From Modestobacter sp. VKM Ac-2986 (lineage in GTDB: Bacteria; Actinomycetota; Actinomycetes; Mycobacteriales; Geodermatophilaceae): a stretch of DNA of 64,000 nt. Position 1 is the first letter of the stretch, and the number at the start of each line of letters is the position of its first letter. The notes under the pieces are model-generated. The model was not told the origin of the DNA, did not search any database, and saw nothing but the letters and a program-made list of their open reading frames with translations. Made by a program: the position numbers and the translations under genes. Shown here in pieces: positions 17,541 through 27,610 of the stretch. The stretch lies in NCBI RefSeq assembly GCF_026967795.1, contig NZ_JAPVBH010000006.1:275957-339956 (forward strand). The letters run 5' to 3'.

Positions 17541-18613
17541 GCCGCGGGGCGCGGGCCGCCGGCCGGGCGCTGGTGGTCCTGCTCGGCGTCCTCGCCGTGC
17601 TCTCCCTCGCCGGCCCGGCCGCGGCGCACGTCGGTGGGGGAGCGGCCGGCAGCGACTTCTCCGCCGAGCTGCGGTCGGTCACCCCGGCGCTGCCCGGGGT
17701 GACCGTGCGGGTCCTCGAGTTCGGCGACTCGCTCGAGGTCGTCAACACCAGCGGCACCGAGCTCGCCGTCCCCGGCTACTCCGGTGAGCCCTACCTGCGG
17801 ATCGGCCCGGACGGCGTCTGGCGCAACGCGCTGAGCCCGGCGACGTGGCTGAACCTCGACCGGTACGGGCGCACCCGGGTCCCGGAGAGCAGCAGCATCA
17901 CCGAGCCACCGCGCTGGGAGCAGGTGTCGACCAGCCCGCAGTACGTCTGGCACGACCACCGCACGCACTGGACGAGCACCGACCTGCTGCCGCCCGTGGT
18001 GGCCGCCGACCCCGGCCGGCCGCACGTCGTGGCCGACTGGACGGTGCCCATGACGCTGGGGGGCACCGAGGTCACCGTGGCCGGCCGGCTGAGCTGGACC
18101 CCACCGCCAGCGGCCGGGCTGGTGTGGCCCGCGTACCTCGCCCTCCTGGCCGCGACCGTCCTGGCCGGCTGGCGAGCCCGCGGGCCGGGGCCGCTCGCCG
18201 TCGCGCTGGCCGGAGGGGCGGTGGCCTCGCTGTACCACGCGGTGACCACGCCGGAGCCGGCGTCGAGCGTCTCCTCACACACCGGGGCGCTGGTCGCCGC
18301 GCTGCTCCCGGCGCTGCTGGTGCTCCTGGTCGCCGTGGTCGGCGTGCGGGCCGCCCGGCGCGGGCGCACGGTGCTGACCGGGCTGATGGCGGGGGTGGCC
18401 GGCTGGCTGCTGCTGGTGCAGGGCCTGCCGGACGTCGACGTGCTGTGGACCGCGTACGCGCTGAGCACCGGTCCCGGGCTGCTGGCCCGGGTGGCGGTCG
18501 CCGTGCTGGTCGCCGGCGGGCTGGGGCTGGTCCTCGGCGGGGTGGGCGCCGCCCGGCGCGGCCGGGACGCCGGCCGCGAGGACGCCGGGCCGGCGGTGCT
18601 CGCCGCGCCCTGA
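17537..18613 (+). CDS. Copper-operon membrane protein of unknown function
   Basis: A 358-residue protein: Sec signal peptide (ending near 'AAAHVGGG', so a His near the mature N-terminus), an extracytoplasmic beta-rich region (about 30-185) that contains 'YVWHDHRTHW' and other aromatic/His residues, then about six membrane helices in the second half. GTG start overlaps the sco stop (GTGA). The His-rich 'WHDHRTHW' patch and operon position suggest metal handling, but no named family is recognised. Similar genes are frequent as the last member of CopCD-YcnI-Sco operons in actinobacteria, by my recollection. Confidence 0.75.
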   Translation: MSRGARAAGRALVVLLGVLAVLSLAGPAAAHVGGGAAGSDFSAELRSVTPALPGVTVRVLEFGDSLEVVNTSGTELAVPGYSGEPYLRIGPDGVWRNALSPATWLNLDRYGRTRVPESSSITEPPRWEQVSTSPQYVWHDHRTHWTSTDLLPPVVAADPGRPHVVADWTVPMTLGGTEVTVAGRLSWTPPPAAGLVWPAYLALLAATVLAGWRARGPGPLAVALAGGAVASLYHAVTTPEPASSVSSHTGALVAALLPALLVLLVAVVGVRAARRGRTVLTGLMAGVAGWLLLVQGLPDVDVLWTAYALSTGPGLLARVAVAVLVAGGLGLVLGGVGAARRGRDAGREDAGPAVLAAP

Positions 18614-18811
18614 GACGGTCCGGTCCCGGCCGGCCGCCGCGTCGGCCGGTGGTCGTTCGGCGACCGGTTCGACCAGATCGGAGTGGCAACTCGGCGTGTT
18701 CCTACCAACACGCCGAGTACCGAATTACAAGTCTGGCATTCGATGTTTCGATGTCTGCCGAACCGATCCGGTGCCAGCGGGGGCCACCGGACGTCATCGA
18801 GGGGCAGGCGC
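18614..18811 (+). other. 198-bp leader region before the M23 peptidase
   Basis: It contains a perfect 12-bp inverted repeat (18689-18700 / 18707-18718), then a locally AT-richer stretch (about 18719-18760) that probably holds the promoter of the M23 gene. The hairpin may end the copper operon. A riboswitch cannot be excluded. Confidence 0.4.
18689..18718. terminator. 12-bp perfect hairpin after the copper operon
   Basis: ACTCGGCGTGTT-cctacc-AACACGCCGAGT lies 76 bp after the copper operon and 94 bp before the M23 peptidase start. It could be a terminator, or a structure in the leader of the M23 gene. Confidence 0.5.
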
Positions 18812-19615
18812 GTGGGCTCGAGGATCGCCGGCACGACCATCCGCAGCAGCGAGGTCGAGCCCCCGACCACCGGCACCACCGACCGCCCCGCCCGCACCCC
18901 CCGCGCCCAGGTCACCCGGCGCCGTCCGGCGGCGCTGCTGGCCGCGCTCGTCGTCGGTGGCCTGACCGCCGCCCTGCTCGGCACCCAGGGTGCCCCGCGC
19001 GCCGTCGCGGAGGAGCCCATCCCGGTCGCGATGCTGCTCGGCTCGGACGCCGAGGGCATCTTCGACGTCGAGATGAACCCGCACGACGCCATCACCGAGG
19101 TCGAGGCCCGCGCCCGCCTCGAGGAGGTGGCGGCCAACCGGGCCGAGCGGGCCAAGCGGGCCGCCGACGAGCAGGCCGCCGCCGAGGCGCGCGCCGCGGC
19201 CGAGGCCGAGGCAGCCCGGCCCAAGGCCGTCTCCCCGGTCGCGGACGCCCGGCTGTCCAGCTGCTTCTGCCCGCGCTGGGGCACCATGCACTGGGGCATC
19301 GACCTGGCCGCCCCGATGATGACGCCGGAGTACTCGGCCGAGGACGGCGTCGTGCTGCGGGCCGGTGCGGCCAGCGGCTACGGCCAGGCGGTCTACATCC
19401 TGGGCGTCAGCGGCGACGTGACCGTCTACGGCCACATGGAGAAGATCCTGGTCTCCGCCGGTGACGTCGTGGACGCCGGTGACAAGATCGCGCTGCTGGG
19501 CAGTCGGGGTCAGTCGACCGGCCCGCACCTGCACTTCGAGGTGCACAAGGGCGGCATGGGCGGCAAGCGCGTCGACCCCGTGCAGTGGCTGGCCGCCCGC
19601 GGCGTCGAGCTGTAG
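18812..19615 (+). CDS. M23 family metallopeptidase (secreted/membrane-anchored endopeptidase)
   Basis: A 267-residue protein: short cytoplasmic tail, one N-terminal hydrophobic helix (about 43-62), an Ala/Glu/Arg-rich coiled-coil linker (about 95-140) and a C-terminal M23/LytM domain. Zinc ligands are visible as His and Asp in 'MHWGIDLAAP' and His-x-His in 'GPHLHFEV'; 'YGHM' supplies the catalytic His. Two Cys (SSCFCPRWG) start the domain. It should cleave peptidoglycan peptide cross-links outside the cell. GTG start chosen because GAGGGG is upstream and longer frames run into the hairpin region. Confidence 0.88.
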   Translation: MGSRIAGTTIRSSEVEPPTTGTTDRPARTPRAQVTRRRPAALLAALVVGGLTAALLGTQGAPRAVAEEPIPVAMLLGSDAEGIFDVEMNPHDAITEVEARARLEEVAANRAERAKRAADEQAAAEARAAAEAEAARPKAVSPVADARLSSCFCPRWGTMHWGIDLAAPMMTPEYSAEDGVVLRAGAASGYGQAVYILGVSGDVTVYGHMEKILVSAGDVVDAGDKIALLGSRGQSTGPHLHFEVHKGGMGGKRVDPVQWLAARGVEL

Positions 19616-19643
19616 GCGGGACGCCGCGGGTCTGGTCGGTGGG

Positions 19644-20126
19644 TCAGGCCTCGCGGGACCAGGCGGTCACCATCGAGGGCAGCACGACCCCGACGTGGAA
19701 CGGCAGCAGGACCGCAGCGGTGGCCACGCCGGCGCCCGGGGCGGCCCAGTCGAACGTCAGCCAGGCCGCGACGACGGCCAGCTCTGCGGTCAGCAGGGCG
19801 AAGCCGATCCGGTAGCTGAGCGCGTAGGCCTCCCCGCGCAGCTGCCACTGGCGCTCGTCCAGGGCCTCCGCGGGCAGCTCCTCGACCCCCCGGGTGCTCG
19901 CCTTGAGCGCGCCGAGGAGGAACACGAAGGCCACCAGCAGCACGGCCAGGGCCACGGCGAACACGACCGGAGCGCTCTCCATGAACGCGAAGAGCCCCGC
20001 CTCGACGACGAGCAGTGCGCCGAGGGCGAGGACGAGCCGTCGCCGGGCCGGGGTGGTGCGGAAGCGCTCGAAGCGCGGGTCGTCCAGGACCTGGGCCCGT
20101 CGTTCGGTGCGGGTGCTGCTGGTCAT
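19644..20126 (-). CDS. Small membrane protein paired with XRE regulator
   Basis: A 160-residue protein with about four membrane helices (residues about 30-48, 52-72, 108-122, 130-150). It has no recognised enzymatic motif. Its ATG overlaps the stop of the HTH gene (ATGA), a two-gene unit common in Gram-positives in which a small XRE repressor precedes a DUF2178/DUF3169-like membrane protein. Function unknown. Confidence 0.65.
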   Translation of the reverse strand: MTSSTRTERRAQVLDDPRFERFRTTPARRRLVLALGALLVVEAGLFAFMESAPVVFAVALAVLLVAFVFLLGALKASTRGVEELPAEALDERQWQLRGEAYALSYRIGFALLTAELAVVAAWLTFDWAAPGAGVATAAVLLPFHVGVVLPSMVTAWSREA

Positions 20127-20407
20127 CACGTCTCCTGGGTGCCGGGAGCAGTGCCGTAGACCTGCTCGGACAGTGCGCGGAACGGGGTGAGGGAGAAGAC
20201 CGCCTCCATCGGGAGGCCGAAGACGGCGGCCAGCCGGAGCGCGAGGGTGGCGCTGGGGCTGTACTCGCCGCGTTCGAGGTAGCCGATCGTCTGGTAGTGG
20301 ACGCCGACGGCGGCGGCCAGCTCCTGGCGGGACATCCCGCGCTCGGCCCGCAGCAGACCGAGCCGGTTGTACAGCTCGACCTCGTCGGAGCGTTTGCGCG
20401 GCGCCAT
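20126..20407 (-). CDS. XRE family helix-turn-helix regulator
   Basis: A 93-residue protein with a Cro/C1-type HTH at about residues 12-65 ('LLRAERGMSRQELAAAVGVHYQTIGYLERGEYSPS'). The ATG was taken at 20407, because the usual small regulators start a few residues before the HTH; a longer frame adds 12 unlikely residues. It lies just upstream of kdpE's 3' end on the same strand and is translationally coupled to a small membrane protein. Probably autorepressing. Confidence 0.85.
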   Translation of the reverse strand: MAPRKRSDEVELYNRLGLLRAERGMSRQELAAAVGVHYQTIGYLERGEYSPSATLALRLAAVFGLPMEAVFSLTPFRALSEQVYGTAPGTQET

Positions 20408-20447
20408 GTAGCAAAAGTACAACAAACCAAACTGCGTGTGCAACGGG

Positions 20448-21122
20448 TCAGGGCGTGAAGCGGTAGCCCATGCCCGGCTCGGTGTGCAGGTAGCGCGGGT
20501 GTGCGGGGTCCGGCTCGAGCTTGCGGCGCAGCTGGGCGAGGTAGACCCGCAGGTAGTTGGTCTCCCGCTCGTAGGCCGGGCCCCACACCGACTGCAGCAG
20601 CTGCTTCTGCCCGACCAGCCGGCCCGGTGAGCGCACCAGCTCCGACAGCAGCGCCCACTCCGTCGGCGTCAGCCGCACCTGGACGCCGTCCACGCGCACC
20701 TGCTTCGCCGCCAGGTCGACGGTGAAGTGGTCGGTGACCACCTGCGCCTGTCCGGGCTCGGCGGTGCCGCGACGCACCGCTGCGCGCAGCCGGGCCAGCA
20801 ACTCGGCCATGTCGAAGGGCTTGGTCACGTAGTCGTCGGCGCCGGCGTCGAGGGCGGCGACCTTGTCCTGGCTGTCGGCACGGGCGGAGAGCACGAGCAC
20901 CGGTCCGGTGAACCACGGCCGCAGCCCGGCGAGCACCTCGGTGCCGTCGAGGTCGGGCAGCCCGAGGTCGAGCACGACCACGTCCGGGTGCGCGGTGGCC
21001 GCCTCCCGGAGGGCGGACGTGCCGTCGGGGGCGGTGACCACCTCGTACCCGGCCGCCCGCAGGCTGATCCGCAGGGCCCGCAGCAGCTGGACGTCGTCGT
21101 CGACGACGAGCACCCGGCTCAC
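20448..21122 (-). CDS. kdpE: KdpE, OmpR-family response regulator
   Basis: A 224-residue response regulator. The receiver domain has the acid cluster VVDDD (Asp8-10), phosphoacceptor Asp52 (VVVLDLGLPD) and Lys in 'VTKPFD'. The winged HTH of OmpR/PhoB type covers about 130-222 ('LTPTEWALLSELVRSPGRLVGQKQLLQSVWG'). GTG start overlaps the kdpD stop by GTGA. It should activate K+ uptake genes under K+ limitation. Direct GTCA repeats spaced 11 bp occur in front of several K+ genes of the window and could be its sites. Confidence 0.93.
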   Translation of the reverse strand: MSRVLVVDDDVQLLRALRISLRAAGYEVVTAPDGTSALREAATAHPDVVVLDLGLPDLDGTEVLAGLRPWFTGPVLVLSARADSQDKVAALDAGADDYVTKPFDMAELLARLRAAVRRGTAEPGQAQVVTDHFTVDLAAKQVRVDGVQVRLTPTEWALLSELVRSPGRLVGQKQLLQSVWGPAYERETNYLRVYLAQLRRKLEPDPAHPRYLHTEPGMGYRFTP

Positions 21123-23623
21123 GAGGGCACCGCGACCGGCGCCTCGGCCAGGGCGAGGGAGACCACCATGGTGAGCCCCCCGCCGGGGGTGTCCTCGGCG
21201 GTCAGCGTGCCGCCCATCGCCTCGGTGAGCCCGCGGGCCACGGCCAGGCCCAGGCCCACGCCCTGGCCGGCCGGGGCGTCGCCGAGCCGCTGGAAGGGGG
21301 CGAACACCCGCTCCCGGTCGGCCGGACGGACGCCGGGTCCGCGGTCGACCACGCGCAGCTCGACCCGGCCGGCGGCGGCGCCGGCGCGGACGTCGACCGG
21401 GCCGGTGGCCGCGTGCCGGGTGGCGTTGTCGGCGAGGTTGGCGACCACCCGCTCGAGCAGACCGGGGTCGGCGAGGGCGGCGGGCAGGTCGTCGGGGGAG
21501 CTGAACCGCACCCGGGCGCGCTGGTCGTCGTCCAGCCAGGACAGCGCGGCGTGCACCACCGAGGTGAGGTCGGCCGGTGCGCTGACCGGGGTGAGCGCCC
21601 CGGACTGCAGCCGGCTCATGTCCAGCAGGTTGTCGACCAGGCCGGTGAGCCGGTCGGCGGACTCGTCGACGGTGGCGATCAGCTCGGTGCGGTCGTCGTC
21701 GGTGAGCGCCAGGTCGGTCGAGCGCAGCGCGGAGGAGGCGGCCTTGATGCCGGCCAGCGGGGTGCGCAGGTCGTGGCTGACCGCGGCGAGCAGCGCGGTG
21801 CGCATGCTGTTGCCGGCGGCCAGCCGGTCGACCTCGGCGGCCTGCGCGGCGAGCCGGCCCTGCTGCAGCGCGACGGCGGCCTGCTCGGCGAAGGCGACCA
21901 GCACCCGGCGCTCGCTGGCCGGCAGCGTGCGCCCGCACAGCTGGAGGGTGAGGGAGTCGGTCACCTCGATCTCCTCGGGCTGCTCGCCGTCGGGGGCGCC
22001 GCAGGTGCCCACGGTGCGGTCGCCGTCGGCGGTCTGCTCGACCATGGCCACCGACCGCAGCCCGAACGCCTCCCGCACCTGCTCCAGCAGCGCGGGCAGT
22101 GCCCGGTCACCGGCGAGGACCGAGCGGGACAGCGAGGCGAGCATCGCCGTCTCCGCGCCGGCCCGGGCCGCGGCGGTCGCCCGGCGGGCGGAGCGGTCGA
22201 CGACGCTGGCCACGGCGACGGCCACCACGAGGTAGCCGCCCAGGGCCACGATGTCGTCGACCCGGCCGACGGTGAGCCGGCCGGTGGGCTGGGTGAAGAA
22301 CCAGTTCTCGGCCAGGCCGCTGGTCACCGCGGCGAACACCGCCGGCAGCAGCCCGCCGACGAGGGCCACCGCGACGACCAGCAGCAGGAAGACCAGCAGC
22401 ACGCTGGCCAGCGACAGCGCGGCGTCGGCGGCCAGGCAGGCCAGGGTCACCAGCGGGACGCCGGCCAGAGCCAGCGCGACGCCGAGCCAGCGGCGGCGGG
22501 CGGTCAGCGCACCGGTGAGCGGGGGCAGCCGCCAGCCGGGGGAGCCGGCGGCGGAGTGGGTGACGATGTGCACGTCGATCTCGCCGGAGGCGGCGATGAC
22601 CTCGCCGCCGATGCCGCCGCGCAGCGCCCGCGCCCAGCGCGACCGCCGGCTGGTGCCGACCACCAGCTGGGTGGCGTCGACGCCGCGGGCGAACTCCAGC
22701 AGGGTCGCGGCCACGTGGTCGCCGACGACCTGGTGGTAGGTGCCGCCGAGGCTCTCGACCAGCGCGCGCTGGGTCTGCAGTGCCTCCGGTGAGGCACCGG
22801 CCAGGCCGTCGGAGCTGAGCACGTGGACGGCGAACAGCGCGCCGGTGCCCGAGCGCCGGGCGACCCGGGCGGCGCGGCGCACCAGCGTCTCGCCCTCGGG
22901 GCCGCCGGTCAGCGCGACGACGACCCGCTCGCGGGCCTCCCAGACGTGGTCGATGTCGTGCTCGGTGCGGTAGCGGCGCAGGCCCTCGTCGACCCGGTCG
23001 GCCAGCCACAGCAGGGCGAGCTCGCGCAGCGCGGTGAGGTTGCCGACCCGGAAGTAGTTGCCCATCGCGGCGTCGACCCGCTCGGCGGGGTAGACGTTGC
23101 CGTGCGCCATCCGCCGGCGCAGCGACTCCGGCGACATGTCCACCAGCTCGACCTGGTCGGCCCGGCGCACCACCTCGTCGGGCACGGTCTCCTGCTGGAC
23201 GACGCCGGTGATCTGCGCGACGACGTCGGTGAGGCTCTCCAGGTGCTGCACGTTGACCGTCGTCAGCACGCTGATCCCGGCGGCGAGCAGCTCCTCGACG
23301 TCCTGCCAGCGTTTGGCGTTGCGGGAGCCGGGGGCGTTGGTGTGCGCGAGCTCGTCGACGACCACCAGGTCGGGGCGGCGGGCGCGCACGCCGTCGACGT
23401 CCAGCTCGGTCAGCGTCACCCCGCGGTGGGTGACCTGGGCGCGGGGGAGCACCTCCAGGCCCTGCAGCTGCTCCAGCGTGCGCGGCCGGCCGTGGGTCTC
23501 GACCAGCCCGACGACGACGTCGGCGCCGCGGTCGGCGCGCCGGTGGGCCTCACCGAGGACGGCGAAGGTCTTCCCGACGCCGGGTGCGGCGCCCAGGTAG
23601 ATGCGCAACGTGCCGCGGGCCAT
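21119..23623 (-). CDS. kdpD: KdpD, osmosensitive K+ channel sensor histidine kinase
   Basis: An 834-residue sensor kinase. Order: KdpD N-terminal ATP-binding domain (Walker A 'GAAPGVGKT' near residue 10-18), a Walker B-like 'VVVDELAHTNAPGSR', a universal-stress-protein domain (about 240-370), four membrane helices of DUF4118 (about 385-490), a GAF-like segment, HisKA with phospho-His617 (SHDLRTPL) and HATPase_c with 'ANLADNATRHA'. It senses low K+ or turgor and phosphorylates KdpE. The gene runs opposite to kdpFABC and is separated from it by an APC permease and DedA. Confidence 0.94.
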   Translation of the reverse strand: MARGTLRIYLGAAPGVGKTFAVLGEAHRRADRGADVVVGLVETHGRPRTLEQLQGLEVLPRAQVTHRGVTLTELDVDGVRARRPDLVVVDELAHTNAPGSRNAKRWQDVEELLAAGISVLTTVNVQHLESLTDVVAQITGVVQQETVPDEVVRRADQVELVDMSPESLRRRMAHGNVYPAERVDAAMGNYFRVGNLTALRELALLWLADRVDEGLRRYRTEHDIDHVWEARERVVVALTGGPEGETLVRRAARVARRSGTGALFAVHVLSSDGLAGASPEALQTQRALVESLGGTYHQVVGDHVAATLLEFARGVDATQLVVGTSRRSRWARALRGGIGGEVIAASGEIDVHIVTHSAAGSPGWRLPPLTGALTARRRWLGVALALAGVPLVTLACLAADAALSLASVLLVFLLLVVAVALVGGLLPAVFAAVTSGLAENWFFTQPTGRLTVGRVDDIVALGGYLVVAVAVASVVDRSARRATAAARAGAETAMLASLSRSVLAGDRALPALLEQVREAFGLRSVAMVEQTADGDRTVGTCGAPDGEQPEEIEVTDSLTLQLCGRTLPASERRVLVAFAEQAAVALQQGRLAAQAAEVDRLAAGNSMRTALLAAVSHDLRTPLAGIKAASSALRSTDLALTDDDRTELIATVDESADRLTGLVDNLLDMSRLQSGALTPVSAPADLTSVVHAALSWLDDDQRARVRFSSPDDLPAALADPGLLERVVANLADNATRHAATGPVDVRAGAAAGRVELRVVDRGPGVRPADRERVFAPFQRLGDAPAGQGVGLGLAVARGLTEAMGGTLTAEDTPGGGLTMVVSLALAEAPVAVPS

Positions 23624-23668
23624 GGCCCCATGATCGTCCCGCCCGGGGAGGAGGGGGCGCCGCCGGGC

Positions 23669-23690
23669 GTCAGGAACGCGTCAAGACCAC
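23669..23690. promoter_or_regulatory. GTCA direct repeat, candidate KdpE site
   Basis: GTCAGGAACGC followed directly by GTCAAGACC: two GTCARG half-sites 11 bp apart, the periodicity used by OmpR/PhoB-type regulators. It lies 45 bp upstream of kdpD (minus) and 36 bp upstream of the AraC gene (plus), whose possible -10 box CATGAT at 23714 is 34 bp after the second half-site. Confidence 0.45.
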
Positions 23691-23726
23691 CCGGACGGAC
23701 TGCCCGGCGGCTGCCATGATCCGGCG

Positions 23727-24158
23727 GTGAGCCGGGCGAGCGAGGACTCCAACCGGCGGATGCTGCGGGCCCGGGACGCGATGGACCGCAGCTACGCCGA
23801 GCCACTGGACGTGCCCGCGCTGGCCCGCATCGCCTGCGTCTCCGAGGCCCACTTCATCCGCACGTTCAAGGCGACCTTCGGCGAGACGCCGCACCGCTAC
23901 CTGCAGCGCCGCCGGGTGGAGCGGGCGATGGTGCTGCTGCGCACCAGCGAGCAGTCGGTCACCGACGTCTGCATGGCGGTGGGGTTCAGCAGCCTCGGCA
24001 CGTTCAGCCGGGTGTTCGCCGTCGTCGTGGGGGAACCGCCGAGCGTGTACCGGCGCCGCGGCCCGCTGGCGTCGGTGCCCAGCTGCTTCGGCATGCGCTG
24101 GCTGCGGCCGGCGGAGACCGCAGTTCCGGAGAAGCACGCGGCGGCCGCTCGCCCCTAG
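23727..24158 (+). CDS. AraC family helix-turn-helix regulator
   Basis: A 143-residue, single-domain AraC/XylS regulator: two HTH motifs ('DVPALARIACVSEAHFIRTFKATFG' and 'SVTDVCMAVGFSSLGTFSRVFAVVVG') at about residues 25-110, no effector domain. GTG start. It precedes a VOC-family gene by 10 bp, a common pair in which the regulator controls the small dioxygenase-fold protein. It sits next to the kdpD promoter. The trigger is unknown. Confidence 0.87.
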   Translation: MSRASEDSNRRMLRARDAMDRSYAEPLDVPALARIACVSEAHFIRTFKATFGETPHRYLQRRRVERAMVLLRTSEQSVTDVCMAVGFSSLGTFSRVFAVVVGEPPSVYRRRGPLASVPSCFGMRWLRPAETAVPEKHAAAARP

Positions 24159-24161
24159 CGT
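24156..24161 (+). promoter_or_regulatory. TAGCGT -10 box for the VOC gene
   Basis: CCCTAGCGTC lies seven bases ahead of the ATG, predicting a leaderless mRNA for the VOC gene in addition to any AraC read-through. Confidence 0.45.
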
Positions 24162-24168
24162 CGTCGGC

Positions 24169-24591
24169 ATGTTGAACACCATCTCGATCACCAGCCTGTA
24201 CGTGCTCGACCAGGACGAGGCCCTCGACTTCTACGTCGGGAAGCTCGGCTTCGAGGTCCAGACCGACCAGCAGTTCGGGCCGATGCGCTTCCTCACCGTC
24301 GCGCTGCCCACCGACCCCGGGCACGCCGTCCTGCTGGAGCTGCCCGCGCCGCCGGCGGTGAGCCCGGAGGTCGCCGAGCAGGTGCGCGACGCCGTCACCA
24401 AGGGCGCCGGCGGGGGCAACCTGTTCTTCACCACCGACGACGCCCACAAGACGCACGCGGAGCTTCGGGAGCGCGGCGTCGACGTCCCCGAGGAGCCGGT
24501 CGTGCAGCCCTACGGCATCGACTTCGGCCTGCGCGACCCGTTCGGCAACTCCGTCCGGGTCGCCCAGATGACCCCGCCGCCGTCGTCCTGA
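24169..24591 (+). CDS. VOC (glyoxalase/bleomycin-resistance) family protein
   Basis: A 140-residue vicinal-oxygen-chelate protein. The opening 'ISITSLYVLDQDEALDFYVGKLGFEV', middle 'GGGNLFFTTDDA' and final 'GIDFGLRDPFGNSVRVAQ' match the paired beta-alpha-beta-beta-beta modules of this fold. Family members include dioxygenases, lyases and drug-binding proteins; the reaction is not predictable. A Glu (VLLELP) and His/Glu metal ligands are plausible but not certain. It overlaps no gene but follows AraC by 10 bp and is followed by a palindrome. Confidence 0.85.
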   Translation: MLNTISITSLYVLDQDEALDFYVGKLGFEVQTDQQFGPMRFLTVALPTDPGHAVLLELPAPPAVSPEVAEQVRDAVTKGAGGGNLFFTTDDAHKTHAELRERGVDVPEEPVVQPYGIDFGLRDPFGNSVRVAQMTPPPSS

Positions 24592-24602
24592 CGACCTCAC
24601 AT

Positions 24603-24632
24603 GGGGGGCAAAAGTGGCCACTTTCGCCCCCC
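24603..24632. repeat. Palindromic repeat copy 1 (may also act as terminator)
   Basis: GGGGGGC-A-AAAGTGGCCACTTT-C-GCCCCCC: a 14-bp central palindrome, one mismatch, then 7 paired bases each side. It lies between convergent VOC and APC permease genes, where a terminator is expected. Two similar palindromes are at 27803-27828 and 29400-29423. Confidence 0.7.
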
Positions 24633-24639
24633 GAGGTCC

Positions 24640-26586
<1,947 letters not shown>

Positions 26587-26632
26587 GCCTGCTCCTCGTC
26601 AGCGGCCCGGCTGTCCCGAGCACCGCTCACCG

Positions 26633-26638
26633 ACGCTA
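26633..26638 (-). promoter_or_regulatory. TAGCGT -10 box for the APC permease
   Basis: CTCCTAGCGTC on the minus strand, 46 bp before the permease start, matches the kdpF promoter core (CTCCTAGCGTC). Confidence 0.45.
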
Positions 26639-26671
26639 GGAGCCCGACGGGGGCCCGGACGGGCACGCCGC

Positions 26672-26693
26672 GTCAAGATCCCGTCAAGGAGTG
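26672..26693. promoter_or_regulatory. GTCA direct repeat, candidate KdpE site near the APC permease
   Basis: GTCAAGATCCC followed directly by GTCAAGGAGTG: 11-bp spacing as at kdpD and kdpF. It overlaps the 3' end of dedA and is about 85 bp upstream of the permease start, in inverted orientation relative to that gene. Confidence 0.45.
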
Positions 26694-27301
26694 GCGTGGG
26701 AGTGGTGCCGGGCGGACCGCACGACCAGCACCACGAGCAGGACGGCCAGGACGACGGCCGGCACCCACCCGGCGTCCCGGGCCACCCGTTCCCCGAGCGC
26801 CCGGGACAGCAGGACGACGGTGGCCGCCCAGGCCGTGCCGCTGACCACCAGGACCGGCCCGGCCAGCCGCAGCGGCACGTGCGCCCCGCCGGCGACCCGG
26901 GGGACCAGCGTGCGGGTGACCGCCACCCAGTGCCCACCGGCCAGCACCGCGGCCGTGCCCACCGGTCCGAGCCGCCCCAGCCAGCTGCGGGCCCTGCGGA
27001 CGGCGGGGTCGACGCGGGCGCGCAGCCGGCGGTGGGAGCCGGGGTCCAGCGCCCGCCGTCCGTGCCCGCGGCGCCAGCCGGTCAGCGCTCCGCTCACGCT
27101 GGCCACGGCGGCCACCGCGACCGGCCACGCCGGGTGGGTCTCCGAGGTCGAGGACCACAGGCCCAGGACCACGAGCGTGGTGGTGCCGGGCAGCAGCATC
27201 CCGACCAGGAAGCCGCTCTCCACGCCCAGCACGACCGCCGCGACGCCGAGCACCAGGACCGGCGGCCAGTCGCCGATGCGGTCCAGGAGCGCGCTGAGCA
27301 T
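26684..27301 (-). CDS. DedA family membrane protein
   Basis: A 205-residue integral membrane protein. 'VVLGVESGFLVGMLLPGTTTLVVLG' and 'GGHWVAVTRTLVPRVAGGAHVPLR' correspond to the two re-entrant motifs of DedA family proteins (undecaprenyl-phosphate or phospholipid translocation in characterised members). The length is typical of the family. It is divergent from kdpF, sharing a 225-bp intergenic region. ATG start. Its stop falls inside the GTCA repeat near the APC gene. Confidence 0.85.
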   Translation of the reverse strand: MLSALLDRIGDWPPVLVLGVAAVVLGVESGFLVGMLLPGTTTLVVLGLWSSTSETHPAWPVAVAAVASVSGALTGWRRGHGRRALDPGSHRRLRARVDPAVRRARSWLGRLGPVGTAAVLAGGHWVAVTRTLVPRVAGGAHVPLRLAGPVLVVSGTAWAATVVLLSRALGERVARDAGWVPAVVLAVLLVVLVVRSARHHSHATP

Positions 27302-27381
27302 GTCCTGACCGTGCCCTGATCCCGGCCGGTGAACCGGGGCCTGCCGGTCCTGTGAGGGGGCGCACAGGGTCGCCGTCCGGC

Positions 27382-27436
27382 GTCAGGGAGGCGTCAAGGA
27401 CGGCGTCCGTCGTCGTCAGGGAACCGTCAGGACCGG
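27382..27436 (+). promoter_or_regulatory. Two GTCA direct-repeat pairs in the kdp promoter
   Basis: GTCAGGGAGGC|GTCAAGGAC (27382-) and GTCAGGGAACC|GTCAGGACC (27415-27434) each have the second GTCA 11 bp after the first. The second pair is centred about 44 bp before the TSS predicted from the TAGCGT box at 27459, the position usual for an OmpR/PhoB-family activator such as KdpE. Confidence 0.6.
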
Positions 27437-27458
27437 GTGCGTCCGGCGTGACCGCTCC

Positions 27459-27464
27459 TAGCGT
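27459..27464 (+). promoter_or_regulatory. TAGCGT -10 box of the kdp operon
   Basis: CTCCTAGCGTC precedes the first small ORF by about 60 bp; no good -35 is seen, consistent with an activator-dependent promoter with GTCA repeats just upstream. Confidence 0.5.
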
Positions 27465-27526
27465 CCCGGCTCGCGAGGTGGACGACGACGGGTCGTCCGC
27501 GCGAGACGGATGAAGGTGCTCACGAC

Positions 27527-27610
27527 GTGACCGACGTGGTCTACGTGCTCCTCACGCTGGTGGTCTTCGGGCTGCTGGCGCTGGCTGTGCGCGGGGTGGA
27601 GGAGCTGTGA
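27527..27610 (+). CDS. Small single-helix protein ahead of kdpF
   Basis: A 27-residue peptide starting GTG: acidic N-terminus (MTDVV), one hydrophobic helix (about residues 5-20) and a charged tail (RGVEEL). It overlaps kdpF by 4 nt (GTGA). Similar tiny ORFs often precede kdpF in actinobacterial kdp operons, by my recollection; it may be an additional membrane subunit or a leader whose translation is coupled to kdpF. Confidence 0.6.
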   Translation: MTDVVYVLLTLVVFGLLALAVRGVEEL

